Below, piece by piece: positions 16,868 through 24,904 of a stretch of DNA of 32,195 nucleotides (the stretch's first letter is position 1; every line of letters begins with the position of its first letter). Made by a program: the position numbers and the translations under genes. This DNA comes from CAUZSN01 sp963582345. Lineage in GTDB: Bacteria > Planctomycetota > Planctomycetia > Planctomycetales > Planctomycetaceae. The notes below the pieces were generated by a model. It worked only from the letters and a program-made list of their open reading frames with translations. It made no database searches and was not told the origin of the DNA. The stretch spans positions 1 through 32,195 of the forward strand of contig CAUZSN010000018.1 in NCBI GenBank assembly GCA_963582345.1, read 5' to 3'.

Positions 16868-17941
16868 ATGATGAGACTGCATTGTGAGGATCACCGACGG
16901 CTGCGTACTCGAAACGCAATGAGGTCGGTTTATGGGGTGTTGCTGTGGGTTACGGTTGGCGGGCCCATCCAGGCTCAGGACAAAGTTGTTCTGCAACGCG
17001 ACAGAGGCAGCCGGATCGTGCTGAATTGTTTGATCGTCGATTACACGGGCTCGTCAATTACAGTTCGCTCACGACCAAAATCGCTGCCGAAGACCTATCC
17101 GGCTTCGCAGGTCATTGAAGTCCGCACGCCACAGTCCGAAGTACATCAACAAGGATTGACTCTCTATGCGGCCGACCGAATTGAAGAAGCTAATGTCGCG
17201 TTTAACTCGGCGCTGAAGCAGGAACCGCGTTCATGGGTTCGTCGCGAGATTCTGGCGATGTCGGTCCGCTGCTCGCAGCGATTGGGAGATTATTCGTCGG
17301 CTGGCTCGCGGTTCCTGCTCTTGGTGGGCAGCGATTCTCAGACACGGCACTTCAAAATAATTCCTTTGATTTGGGCGTCTCTGAATCTACCGAGGGACGT
17401 TAAAAGCGACGCCCGCGCATGGTTAGGGCAAGATGAAAATGTTGCCCGGTTACTCGGTGCTAGTTTATTGCTCGACGACGTGTCGTATTCTCAATCCGCA
17501 CAGGACACATTACGACAACTCAAGCGAAACACGGATCCGCGAATTCGCGAGTTGGCTGCCTCACAGCTTTGGCGAACGAAGCTACGTTCGACCGATGTTA
17601 GCCGTATGGAGCTACAGCGCTGGCAGGTTCGCATTCGGATGATACCGAAAGACCTGCGGGGCGGAGCGTTTTACTTGTTGGGCAGAGGGCATCTGATTCG
17701 CCGTGAACACGAGCAGGCTGCCGCGGCGTTCCTTTGGTTGCCGTTGGTTTTCGATTCCGATTATCATCTGTCCGCTCGAGCGTGTCTGGCTGCCGCGGAC
17801 GCTCTGTCGAGCATCAGGCAAACGAACGAAGCTACCACGTTGTACCGAGAGGTGACGTATCGATTTTCCGATACGGTGTTCGCCCAAGAGGCGGCAGCGC
17901 ATTTGAAGATACCGAGTTCTAACCAGCAGAGCACCCCTTGA
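16868..17941 (+). CDS. Secreted TPR-like protein of the ExbBD cluster
   Basis: This protein of about 357 aa has a hydrophobic export signal within residues 18-37, ending near IQAQ; a shorter start at ATG 16919 would give a cleaner signal peptide. A small beta domain (about 40-90; VLQRDRGSRIVLNCLIVDYTG) is followed by helical repeats. One clear tetratricopeptide-like pair is GLTLYAADRIEEANVAFNSALKQEPRSW; another lies near the C-terminus (ARACLAAADALSSIRQTNEATTLYREV). It is 31 bp after the VWA gene and 27 bp before exbB, so it is probably co-transcribed. TPR proteins usually assemble complexes; a scaffold role for the VWA protein is inference. Confidence 0.65.
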   Translation: MMRLHCEDHRRLRTRNAMRSVYGVLLWVTVGGPIQAQDKVVLQRDRGSRIVLNCLIVDYTGSSITVRSRPKSLPKTYPASQVIEVRTPQSEVHQQGLTLYAADRIEEANVAFNSALKQEPRSWVRREILAMSVRCSQRLGDYSSAGSRFLLLVGSDSQTRHFKIIPLIWASLNLPRDVKSDARAWLGQDENVARLLGASLLLDDVSYSQSAQDTLRQLKRNTDPRIRELAASQLWRTKLRSTDVSRMELQRWQVRIRMIPKDLRGGAFYLLGRGHLIRREHEQAAAAFLWLPLVFDSDYHLSARACLAAADALSSIRQTNEATTLYREVTYRFSDTVFAQEAAAHLKIPSSNQQSTP

Positions 17942-17968
17942 CCGAAAACGAGCACGGATGACGAAAAC

Positions 17969-18799
17969 ATGTTAACTCGGCGAGTTTGGCTAGTTCTACT
18001 TTTCGGCATGTGCCTTTACGTGCAGTTTTTGTCGATCGCAAGATCTCAAACCATTCAACCTCCCGATATTTCCGAAATGCCGGCGGAATACGATTCTGCC
18101 ACCGCAAACGAAAATCCTGGTCCTCCGACGTTAAATATCAAGCAGTTGTTGCGTGCCGGCGGCGTGATTGGCATCATTATTTGTGGCTTGAGCGTGGCGA
18201 TGGTGGCGCTGATCGTCGAGCACGTTGTCAGCATTCGACGCAGCACGCTGATGCCTGAAGGCTTAGCGGAAAGAGTGCATCAGCACATCGCTGAGGGGCA
18301 TTTCACGGAATCCGAGCAGCAATGCAAGCTGCAGCCCAGCTTTCTATCGCATATGTTGGCGGCCGGTCTCGCCGAAGTCAGCCTGGGATACTCGTCTGTC
18401 GAGAAAGCCATGGAAGATGCTAGTACTGAACAGGCAGCTCGGTTGTTTCGCAAAATCGAGTACTTATCGGTGATTGGCACGATTGCACCGATGCTGGGTC
18501 TACTGGGGACTGTGTGGGGGATGATTCTGGCATTTTTAGAATTCGAGTCGAAGGCCAATCCACAGGTTTCCGAATTGGCTCCAGGAATCTACAAAGCTCT
18601 GGTGACCACATTGCTGGGACTGGGAGTTGCTGTGCCGGCGCTGGCCAGTTTTGCCATTTTTCGAAATCGAATCGACGAACTTGTGGCCGAGGCGTCGTTG
18701 ATGGCGGAACACGTATTTGTCGAGGTGAAACGCTCCTTGGTTGCAAGGCGAAAAGAAGAACGCAAGAAACGAATCGCCTCGTCCTCGCAGGAACCTTAG
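17969..18799 (+). CDS. exbB: MotA/TolQ/ExbB-family proton channel subunit
   Basis: This 276-aa protein has a cleavable-looking signal sequence (1-26) and a periplasmic lead of about 35 residues. Three transmembrane segments follow (about 64-86, 167-190 and 205-231), with a cytoplasmic loop between the first two. Family hallmarks are GTIAPMLGLLGTVWGMI (170-186, with T181) and LVTTLLGLGVAVPALA (211-226), matching the channel-lining threonines of ExbB/TolQ. With ExbD it would form a proton-driven motor in the inner membrane. The periplasmic extension and signal sequence are like the longer ExbB variants rather than TolQ. It is followed by two exbD genes. Confidence 0.9.
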   Translation: MLTRRVWLVLLFGMCLYVQFLSIARSQTIQPPDISEMPAEYDSATANENPGPPTLNIKQLLRAGGVIGIIICGLSVAMVALIVEHVVSIRRSTLMPEGLAERVHQHIAEGHFTESEQQCKLQPSFLSHMLAAGLAEVSLGYSSVEKAMEDASTEQAARLFRKIEYLSVIGTIAPMLGLLGTVWGMILAFLEFESKANPQVSELAPGIYKALVTTLLGLGVAVPALASFAIFRNRIDELVAEASLMAEHVFVEVKRSLVARRKEERKKRIASSSQEP

Positions 18800-18946
18800 A
18801 TCACACCGGTTGGTATCGATCAAGAGAGAACGAGGTGAAGTGGGATTCGAAATTTGAGGTGATGCAGTCGGTGGTGAACCGCCGCACTTGAAGCAATCGT
18901 AAGTCCGAAAAACACCATTCGAAATGCTTCGCTCGGAGTTGATCAT

Positions 18947-19366
18947 ATGAAGATCCCAACGCGGCCTCGACAGCGTGGTTTGAGATTCAACATCACTCCG
19001 CTAATCGACATCATTTTCTTGTTGATCATATTCTTTCTGGCTGCCAGTCATTTGGTGCGCAGCGAATCACTCGAGCCGGTTGATCTTCCGAAAGCGACTC
19101 AATCTGCTGAGGATGAAGAGCGAGTCCCACGGCGTCTGGTCGTCACCGTTACCGTAGATCGAAAGTTGCATGTCGCCGGTCGAGTCGTCGAAATCGGCCA
19201 GGTGGAGCAGATGATTTTGGCCGGCCGTGATGAGCACAATCTGAACAACTTTGAAGTTCGCATTCGATGTGACAAAAATGTTGAGTACCGCCACATCGAA
19301 CCGGTCATGCTCGCTTGTGCACAGACCCGCGTGGTGAGAATTGGATTTGCTGTGTTACCCGAGTAG
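18947..19366 (+). CDS. exbD: ExbD/TolR-family protein 1
   Basis: This 139-aa protein has a basic N-terminus (KIPTRPRQRGLRF) and one transmembrane segment (about 16-34, NITPLIDIIFLLIIFFLA). The segment carries the proton-accepting aspartate D21 in the conserved PLID motif. The periplasmic domain (about 40-139) has the ExbD alpha/beta pattern, ending in a VVRIGFAVLP strand. GGAG lies eight bases before the ATG. The gap of 147 bp after exbB is larger than others in the cluster. Confidence 0.9.
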   Translation: MKIPTRPRQRGLRFNITPLIDIIFLLIIFFLAASHLVRSESLEPVDLPKATQSAEDEERVPRRLVVTVTVDRKLHVAGRVVEIGQVEQMILAGRDEHNLNNFEVRIRCDKNVEYRHIEPVMLACAQTRVVRIGFAVLPE

Positions 19367-19439
19367 ACCACAAATCTCGAATTCTAAGATTCTGATTTCC
19401 AGTTTCGAGGGCAAGATTTTCCGTACATCAACGATCACC

Positions 19440-19907
19440 ATGAGAATTCCGTCGTATCAACATAATCGGGAAGCATGCGAGAACGCATCGATGACGCCGA
19501 TGATCGATATCGTGTTCTTGTTGCTCATCTTCTTTGTATGTGCTTCTGTTGGGCAAATCAGAGAGTCGCTGTTGTTGACAGAACTTTCGGCAGGCTCGGT
19601 GGAGTTGCCCAACAGTCTGGTCGAGCAACAGTCGCTGGTCGGCGAACTGTGGCTGCAACTTCGTAGGACTGACCGGAATCGGACGGTTGTGGATTTTGAT
19701 AATTCTGAGTTTGGCCAGCGATTCGAGGACTTCAATCAATTGAAAGCTCAATTGTTGCAGCTGGCTCAAGCGGCGGCTGATATGCCAGTAATTTTGGACA
19801 TCGATGCAGCGGTGCCTTTCCAAGACGTCATCCGTGTGTACGACACGTGTCGTGCGGCGGATTTCGAGTCGATCTACTTCGCTACCAGCCTTGAACGCGA
19901 AAACTAG
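19440..19907 (+). CDS. exbD: ExbD/TolR-family protein 2
   Basis: This is a 155-aa protein from ATG 19440. A longer frame (TTG 19341) would overlap the previous gene and has no support. The transmembrane segment (about 18-37, SMTPMIDIVFLLLIFFVCAS) keeps the channel aspartate D23. The periplasmic part (40-155) is more divergent from the first ExbD but ends with the same type of strand (DFESIYFATS). Two consecutive ExbDs suggest a heteromeric ExbD pair in the motor. It is the last gene of the cluster. Confidence 0.88.
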   Translation: MRIPSYQHNREACENASMTPMIDIVFLLLIFFVCASVGQIRESLLLTELSAGSVELPNSLVEQQSLVGELWLQLRRTDRNRTVVDFDNSEFGQRFEDFNQLKAQLLQLAQAAADMPVILDIDAAVPFQDVIRVYDTCRAADFESIYFATSLEREN

Positions 19908-20267
19908 CAGACTGGTCCCTTCCGGAGCCTCAATTCGGTTTACTGGCCAGCTGAGGCTCGACTCAAGTGCTTCGCCAAGATGTGGATCGAAGAAGTGCCG
20001 AAGTGATTGCCACGATTGAGGAAATTTGCTCATCCGATCTCTTGAATCCCTTCGGATGTTGTGAGATATTTCACGCTTTAATTTTGAGCGATAATATGGG
20101 AAAATTGTGTCCGGAAGGTACCCTTAGTAGATAATTGAGCCCATTGGAAACGGATTGACTGCACAACTACTACGCGACTGCGTGTGAGACGATATACGAT
20201 AGAATCGATTTTTGGGGAGATATTCCGTTCGTCAAAGCAAGCAGACTCCAAGCGACAAGGAATGGCG
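19908..20267. promoter_or_regulatory. Intergenic region before the nuo genes
   Basis: An 8-bp inverted repeat GAGCCTCA (19925-19932)/TGAGGCTC (19952-19959) follows the second exbD. It has no T-run, so it is only a weak terminator candidate. Further on, an AT-rich patch has a -10-like GATAAT (20090-20095) without a good -35 box; a nuo promoter probably lies here. I see no other gene. Confidence 0.35.
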
Positions 20268-21545
20268 ATGACAATTATTCTGGCCGCCGGTGATATGCAT
20301 CTGGCCGGATTTTTTCAAGAACGTCTGTTTTATCCGAACGCACAGCCTGGTGCCGGTGCGATGATCCTGGCGGCGTTGGTTCACGTGGCGTTGTTGGGAG
20401 CTTTCTTCGGTTTGCCGGCCGGAGTGTTCATTTGGGCGGAACGTAAGATTTCGGGGCGGATTCAAGATCGTTTGGGGCCGACTCGAGTGGGTGGGCGGTT
20501 CGGCTGGCTCCAAACGCTGGCCGACGGCGTCAAATTAATTCAAAAGGAAGATCTGGCTCCGGCTGCAGCAGACAGGTTGCTGTTTCGGATGGCTCCGTAC
20601 ATCGTCGTCGTTGCCACGTTCGCTGCATTCATAGTGCTGCCGTTTTCCGATGGTTGGGTCGCGGTGGCATCCGACATCGGTTTATTTCTGATCTTGGCCA
20701 TCATGTCGCTGGAAGTCCTGGGCGTGATTCTGGCCGGCTATTCCAGTGGATCGAAGTGGGCGCTGTTCGGTGCTATGCGCGAAGCCGCTCAAATGGTCAG
20801 TTACGAAATTCCCATGGCCATCTGTGCCATCATTCCGATTATCGCGGCCGGATCGTTGAATTTAGGAGAAATTGGACAGATGCAGTCCGGCTGGTTTTTT
20901 GCAAATTGGCTCGTGTTTCATGATCCATTTACGTTCATGGCATTTTTTTCCTATTTCGTCTGTGCGACGGCCAGTTGCAAGCGGGCGCCGTTTGACTTGG
21001 CGGAAGCCGAAAGTGAATTGGTTGCCGGATTTCTGACTGAGTACAGCGGGATGCGGTGGTCGCTCTTCTTCCTTGCCGAGTATGCCAGCATGTTTGTCGT
21101 CAGCGGCATCGCGGTCTTGCTGTTCTTGGGTGGCTGGCATATTGGAATTCCGATTAGCGAAGTGACAACACCAGCGGGTAAGTACTTCCTGAATTTAATG
21201 GGGATGTTTGTCTTTATTTCGAAGTCGTCGCTGTTGGTATTTGTGCAGATTTGGGTGCGTTGGACGTTACCTCGGTTGCGCATCGATCAGGTCATGATGA
21301 CGTGTTTGAAGTATTTGATTCCAATCAGTTGCTTCTTGTTTTTTGGCGCAACAGTATGGCCGTTGTTGCTATCAGCCATTTTTGGCCGGACGACAGTATT
21401 TTTGGATCTCGTCGACAAGAACACGATACGTTCCAGTGTTTCCTCGCGGATTGATCGGATTCCGGGTCGGAGTATGATGAGCAATTCAGATACACTGCAG
21501 CCAATGTCTGTTGACGCAACCCTCATTGTGAAAAGGAGTGAATGA
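20268..21545 (+). CDS. nuoH: NADH-quinone oxidoreductase subunit H
   Basis: This membrane subunit of complex I forms the quinone-binding region with the hydrophilic arm. From ATG 20268 (AAGGA six bases upstream; ATG 20262 would leave no spacer) it has 425 aa. Signatures are AERKISGRIQDRLGPTRVG (57-75) and a second block (240-262) beginning APFDLAEAESELVAGF and ending EYSGM. About eight transmembrane helices are visible. The tail after residue 365 (SRIDRIPGRSMMSN and on) is a hydrophilic extension beyond the usual NuoH end, and at 425 aa the protein is longer than the E. coli form. It overlaps nuoJ by 1-4 bases. nuoI, which normally follows nuoH, is absent. Confidence 0.95.
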   Translation: MTIILAAGDMHLAGFFQERLFYPNAQPGAGAMILAALVHVALLGAFFGLPAGVFIWAERKISGRIQDRLGPTRVGGRFGWLQTLADGVKLIQKEDLAPAAADRLLFRMAPYIVVVATFAAFIVLPFSDGWVAVASDIGLFLILAIMSLEVLGVILAGYSSGSKWALFGAMREAAQMVSYEIPMAICAIIPIIAAGSLNLGEIGQMQSGWFFANWLVFHDPFTFMAFFSYFVCATASCKRAPFDLAEAESELVAGFLTEYSGMRWSLFFLAEYASMFVVSGIAVLLFLGGWHIGIPISEVTTPAGKYFLNLMGMFVFISKSSLLVFVQIWVRWTLPRLRIDQVMMTCLKYLIPISCFLFFGATVWPLLLSAIFGRTTVFLDLVDKNTIRSSVSSRIDRIPGRSMMSNSDTLQPMSVDATLIVKRSE

Positions 21546-22135
21546 TGTCTGGCGAGCACGTGTTGTTCTCGCTGTTCGCCATCTCCACCTGCGCTTCCGC
21601 GGTCGCGGTTGTGGTTAGTCAGAACATTGTCCGGATGGCGTTTTGGCTGATCGTGTCATTGGGATCGACGGCAGGATTGTTCTTTTTATTGCACGCCGAT
21701 TTTGTCGCGGCAACGCAAATGTTGGTATACGTTGGCGGCACATTGGTGTTGTTGATTTTTGGGGTTATGCTAACTGCCAGCGGACCATACTTGAGACTTA
21801 AAATTCCGCCTGGACAAGGAATAATGGCGGCCGGCATTGGCTGTGTATTTTTGGCGATGATCTTTGTGACCGTTGTTGCCGTCGATTGGAATGAAACCAT
21901 CGTGACTCCGGACGGTTTCAACGAACCTGGCGCAGGGAACACTGCACGCGGTCTGGGTCTGAGTCTTCTTGGGTTTCGACCCGACAAGGACCTAGGAGCT
22001 GCGGACGGGTCGTTGAGCACTGGCTATCTACTACCGTTTGAAATCATCTCGGTCCATCTTCTGGTTGTGCTGATCGGTGCCGCCTACCTGGCGCGGGCAA
22101 AACGACGTGTCGCTTCAACTGACACCGAAAATTAA
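21545..22135 (+). CDS. nuoJ: NADH-quinone oxidoreductase subunit J
   Basis: This 196-aa membrane subunit has five hydrophobic segments, with the conserved HADFVAATQMLVYVGG segment in the third. The loop between helices 4 and 5 (about 110-160) is long and hydrophilic. Two start codons lie in tandem (21542 and 21545) after AAAAGGAG; 21545 has the better spacing. Overlap with the nuoH stop suggests translational coupling. Confidence 0.93.
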   Translation: MSGEHVLFSLFAISTCASAVAVVVSQNIVRMAFWLIVSLGSTAGLFFLLHADFVAATQMLVYVGGTLVLLIFGVMLTASGPYLRLKIPPGQGIMAAGIGCVFLAMIFVTVVAVDWNETIVTPDGFNEPGAGNTARGLGLSLLGFRPDKDLGAADGSLSTGYLLPFEIISVHLLVVLIGAAYLARAKRRVASTDTEN

Positions 22136-22155
22136 ATTTGGTGAGGATGCAACGA

Positions 22156-22467
22156 ATGGGTGAAATTGGACTCAAGCCGTATCTGCTCGTGGGAGCCGTG
22201 TTATTCGTCACGGGCATCGTTTGTATGGCGAGCAAACGCAACGGTATCGGCGTCCTGATGGGAGTGGAATTGGTTTTGAACGGAGCCAATGTCAACTTTG
22301 TTGCGTTTTCGCGGTACACGGCATTGGGTTTAGACGGACAGATTATTTCATTGTTCGTCATCGTATTGGCGGCAGCGGAAGCTGCGGTAGCATTGGCTAT
22401 CGCATTGAATTTTTATAACAACCATTTGACGATTGACGTCGACCGCGGGAATGAGCTGCGAGGTTAG
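22156..22467 (+). CDS. nuoK: NADH-quinone oxidoreductase subunit K
   Basis: This 103-aa subunit has three transmembrane helices. The conserved helix 2 glutamate is in MGVELVLNGANVNFVAF and the second is in LAAAEAAVALAIAL; both glutamates belong to the proton path. The ATG at 22156 has GAGG nine bases upstream and gives the standard family length. Upstream in-frame TTG, GTG and ATG codons would extend it by up to six residues. It lies 20 bp after nuoJ. Confidence 0.95.
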   Translation: MGEIGLKPYLLVGAVLFVTGIVCMASKRNGIGVLMGVELVLNGANVNFVAFSRYTALGLDGQIISLFVIVLAAAEAAVALAIALNFYNNHLTIDVDRGNELRG

Positions 22468-22494
22468 CAAAGACCGTGTGGTCAAGTTCAGTCG

Positions 22495-24855
22495 ATGAGA
22501 GTTAGTGTATCAGTGGAATCAATAGGTCACGAACTTGGGATTTGGCTGGCCGTCGCTTGGCTGCTGCCGCTGTTGGGGTTTTTTATTGAAATCTTTGGCG
22601 GCTACTGGGGAACTCGGTTGAGCAAGACGGCAGCTCATATGGCAGTCGTGTGCATCGCGACCGGGTTCGTGTGTAGCTCAATCGCCTTTGTTCGCTGGGG
22701 AGCGGTGACCGATTGGGCGGCATTGGAACTTCATGCGCCCGTGTCCGCAACCCACTTCTATGAGGAACCTAATGCTGCCAAACATTCAGGTCACGGTTCG
22801 TCCGAAGCAGCCACAGCAATCAAGAAATCATTCTCGGGCCAGTACTACCAATTGGCTTTGTTCGGCGATTTGGAAATCGCCATCGATTACTACATCGACA
22901 GCCTGACGCTGGTGATGTTCATGATGGTGACGCTAGTCGCCACATGTATCCATATCTTCGCGCTCGGTTACATGAGTGACGAGTTGACGGATGACCACAT
23001 CGACCATGAAGTGCACCTGGCCAATGGAAGCCATATGCATCGGCCAGGAAGATACTATCGGTTCTTCTCCTATATGTCGCTGTTTTGTTTCTCGATGTTG
23101 GGTTTAGTACTGGCCGGCAACATATTCATGGTGTTCGTGTTTTGGGAACTGGTCGGAATTTGTAGCTATCTGCTGATCGGTTTTTACACTGAACGGCATT
23201 CGGCCAGCACTGCGGCGAACAAGGCGTTTATCGTCAACCGCGTTGGCGATTTTGGATTCATTATTGGGTTGATGATCATCTGGACTTGGTGCGGCACATT
23301 TCAATTTTACGAGTACGACAGTGTGTCGCAATCGCGGCCAGGACTGTTCCAAATGGTGCGTACTGCCGACGGACAGCTCGACCGTGAAGGGGACGTGGTC
23401 TACCTACAGGACGGTCAGGGGCACCGACTCGTCAACGCTCATAACCAACAGCCAATAGGCATTGAGTACATGCTATTGGTTGCCGCCGGCATCGGTATCT
23501 TCGCAGGCTGCGTGGGCAAGAGTGCTCAGTTTCCGCTGCAGACCTGGTTGCCGGACGCCATGGAAGGCCCGACGCCGGTTTCGGCGCTCGTTCATTCCGC
23601 AACGATGGTTGCGGCGGGCGTGTATTTGGCGGGACGCTTCTTTCCGATCTTCACGCCGGAAGTCTTGCTGACAATTGCGTACGTCGGGTGCATTACGCTG
23701 TTCGTGGCGGCAACGATTGCCATTGTAGCGACCGATATTAAACGCGTCCTGGCGTATTCGACTATTAGCCAGCTCGGTTACATGATGCTGGCTATCGGCG
23801 TGGCCGGATGGGTGGCCGGCTTATTTCATTTGATCACGCATGCGTTCTTCAAGTCGCTGATGTTCCTTTGCTCTGGTAGCGTGATCATCGGTTGTCATCA
23901 CGAGCAAGAAATGACTCGCATGGGAGGGCTATGGCGTAAAATGCCGGTAACGGCCTTTACGATGCTGGTCGGAGTGATCGCCATTTCCGGATTGGCGATT
24001 CCAGGAGTGATTGCGTTTTCCGGATACCATTCGAAAGATGCGATCATGGCCACGTCGCTGGCGTTCTTCGGACTCAATTCGTCACATTTTCTTCTGTATT
24101 TTGTCCCTTTGATCACTGCCGGCATCACCGCATTTTATATGTTTCGGTTATGGTTCTACACGTTCCTCGGCGAGCCTCGTGATCAGGAACTGCACGAACA
24201 CGTCCACGAACAGTCATGGGTAATGACAGGACCACTGGTCGTTTTGGCGGTCTTCGCTGCATTTTGTGCGGTGGGCGGGGAGCACGGATACTTGTTTCGT
24301 CTACTGGCGGACAGTGAGCCGGCTGGCATCGCGGCGGGAACCATCGGAGTGTCCGGAATCGCCTTGCCCACACATAAGCAAGTTGGTGCCGTCCATATGA
24401 CGGCTGGCGCCTACGCGCTTGTTGTTGCTTGTCTGGGAACATTGATGGCTTACGCCTTTTACGGAATAAAAATTCTGAATCCCGAGGACGTCAAACGCCA
24501 ATTCGCGGGTGTGTACCGCTTTCTGGTTCAGAAATGGCAGTTCGATAAGCTATACGACGTGATGTTCGTCAAGCCAGCACATATCATTGCTGGATGGTGT
24601 GTGGCGATCGATCGTGGGATTATCGACGCATTTTTGCACCGAACAGTGAAAACGGGAGTTGACGTCTCCAATTGGGATCGCCGTTTCGATGAAGTCGTGA
24701 TCGACGGTCTGGTGAATTCGATTGGCAATGTCACATTCGCTTTCGGGCGGTCGTTGCGTGTCCTTCAGACCGGATTATTGCGGCAATACGTCATGTTTAT
24801 TGCCATCGGCGTGGTGGGATTGTTTCTATTGCTCTTTGTGTTCTTCCCGAAGTAG
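22495..24855 (+). CDS. nuoL: NADH-quinone oxidoreductase subunit L
   Basis: This distal antiporter-like subunit of complex I has 786 aa, against about 610 in E. coli. Core motifs are FWELVGICSYLLIGFY (E218), GKSAQFPLQTWLPDAMEGPT (341-360, with the lysine K342) and VSALVHSATMVAAGVYL. The extra length comes from a hydrophilic insert after helix 2 (about 83-115), a His/Asp-rich loop (163-184), a long polar insert (about 272-320) and a C-terminal lateral-helix region. The proton-path residues look intact. It lies 27 bp after nuoK, with no obvious ribosome site. Confidence 0.95.
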   Translation: MRVSVSVESIGHELGIWLAVAWLLPLLGFFIEIFGGYWGTRLSKTAAHMAVVCIATGFVCSSIAFVRWGAVTDWAALELHAPVSATHFYEEPNAAKHSGHGSSEAATAIKKSFSGQYYQLALFGDLEIAIDYYIDSLTLVMFMMVTLVATCIHIFALGYMSDELTDDHIDHEVHLANGSHMHRPGRYYRFFSYMSLFCFSMLGLVLAGNIFMVFVFWELVGICSYLLIGFYTERHSASTAANKAFIVNRVGDFGFIIGLMIIWTWCGTFQFYEYDSVSQSRPGLFQMVRTADGQLDREGDVVYLQDGQGHRLVNAHNQQPIGIEYMLLVAAGIGIFAGCVGKSAQFPLQTWLPDAMEGPTPVSALVHSATMVAAGVYLAGRFFPIFTPEVLLTIAYVGCITLFVAATIAIVATDIKRVLAYSTISQLGYMMLAIGVAGWVAGLFHLITHAFFKSLMFLCSGSVIIGCHHEQEMTRMGGLWRKMPVTAFTMLVGVIAISGLAIPGVIAFSGYHSKDAIMATSLAFFGLNSSHFLLYFVPLITAGITAFYMFRLWFYTFLGEPRDQELHEHVHEQSWVMTGPLVVLAVFAAFCAVGGEHGYLFRLLADSEPAGIAAGTIGVSGIALPTHKQVGAVHMTAGAYALVVACLGTLMAYAFYGIKILNPEDVKRQFAGVYRFLVQKWQFDKLYDVMFVKPAHIIAGWCVAIDRGIIDAFLHRTVKTGVDVSNWDRRFDEVVIDGLVNSIGNVTFAFGRSLRVLQTGLLRQYVMFIAIGVVGLFLLLFVFFPK

Positions 24856-24904
24856 TCGGACTAAAAAACTTTGATGAAGTCGGTCATAGAAATATCAAAA
24901 AACA

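Noticed and set aside
14612..19907. Interpretation as a Bacteroides aerotolerance (Bat) operon
   Set aside because: VWA and TPR proteins fit, but the MoxR ATPase and DUF58 protein of Bat operons are missing, and ExbB/ExbD are not part of it.
14612..19907. Interpretation as a Tol-Pal operon
   Set aside because: TolA, TolB, Pal and YbgF-like genes are absent; ExbB has the long periplasmic lead not seen in TolQ.
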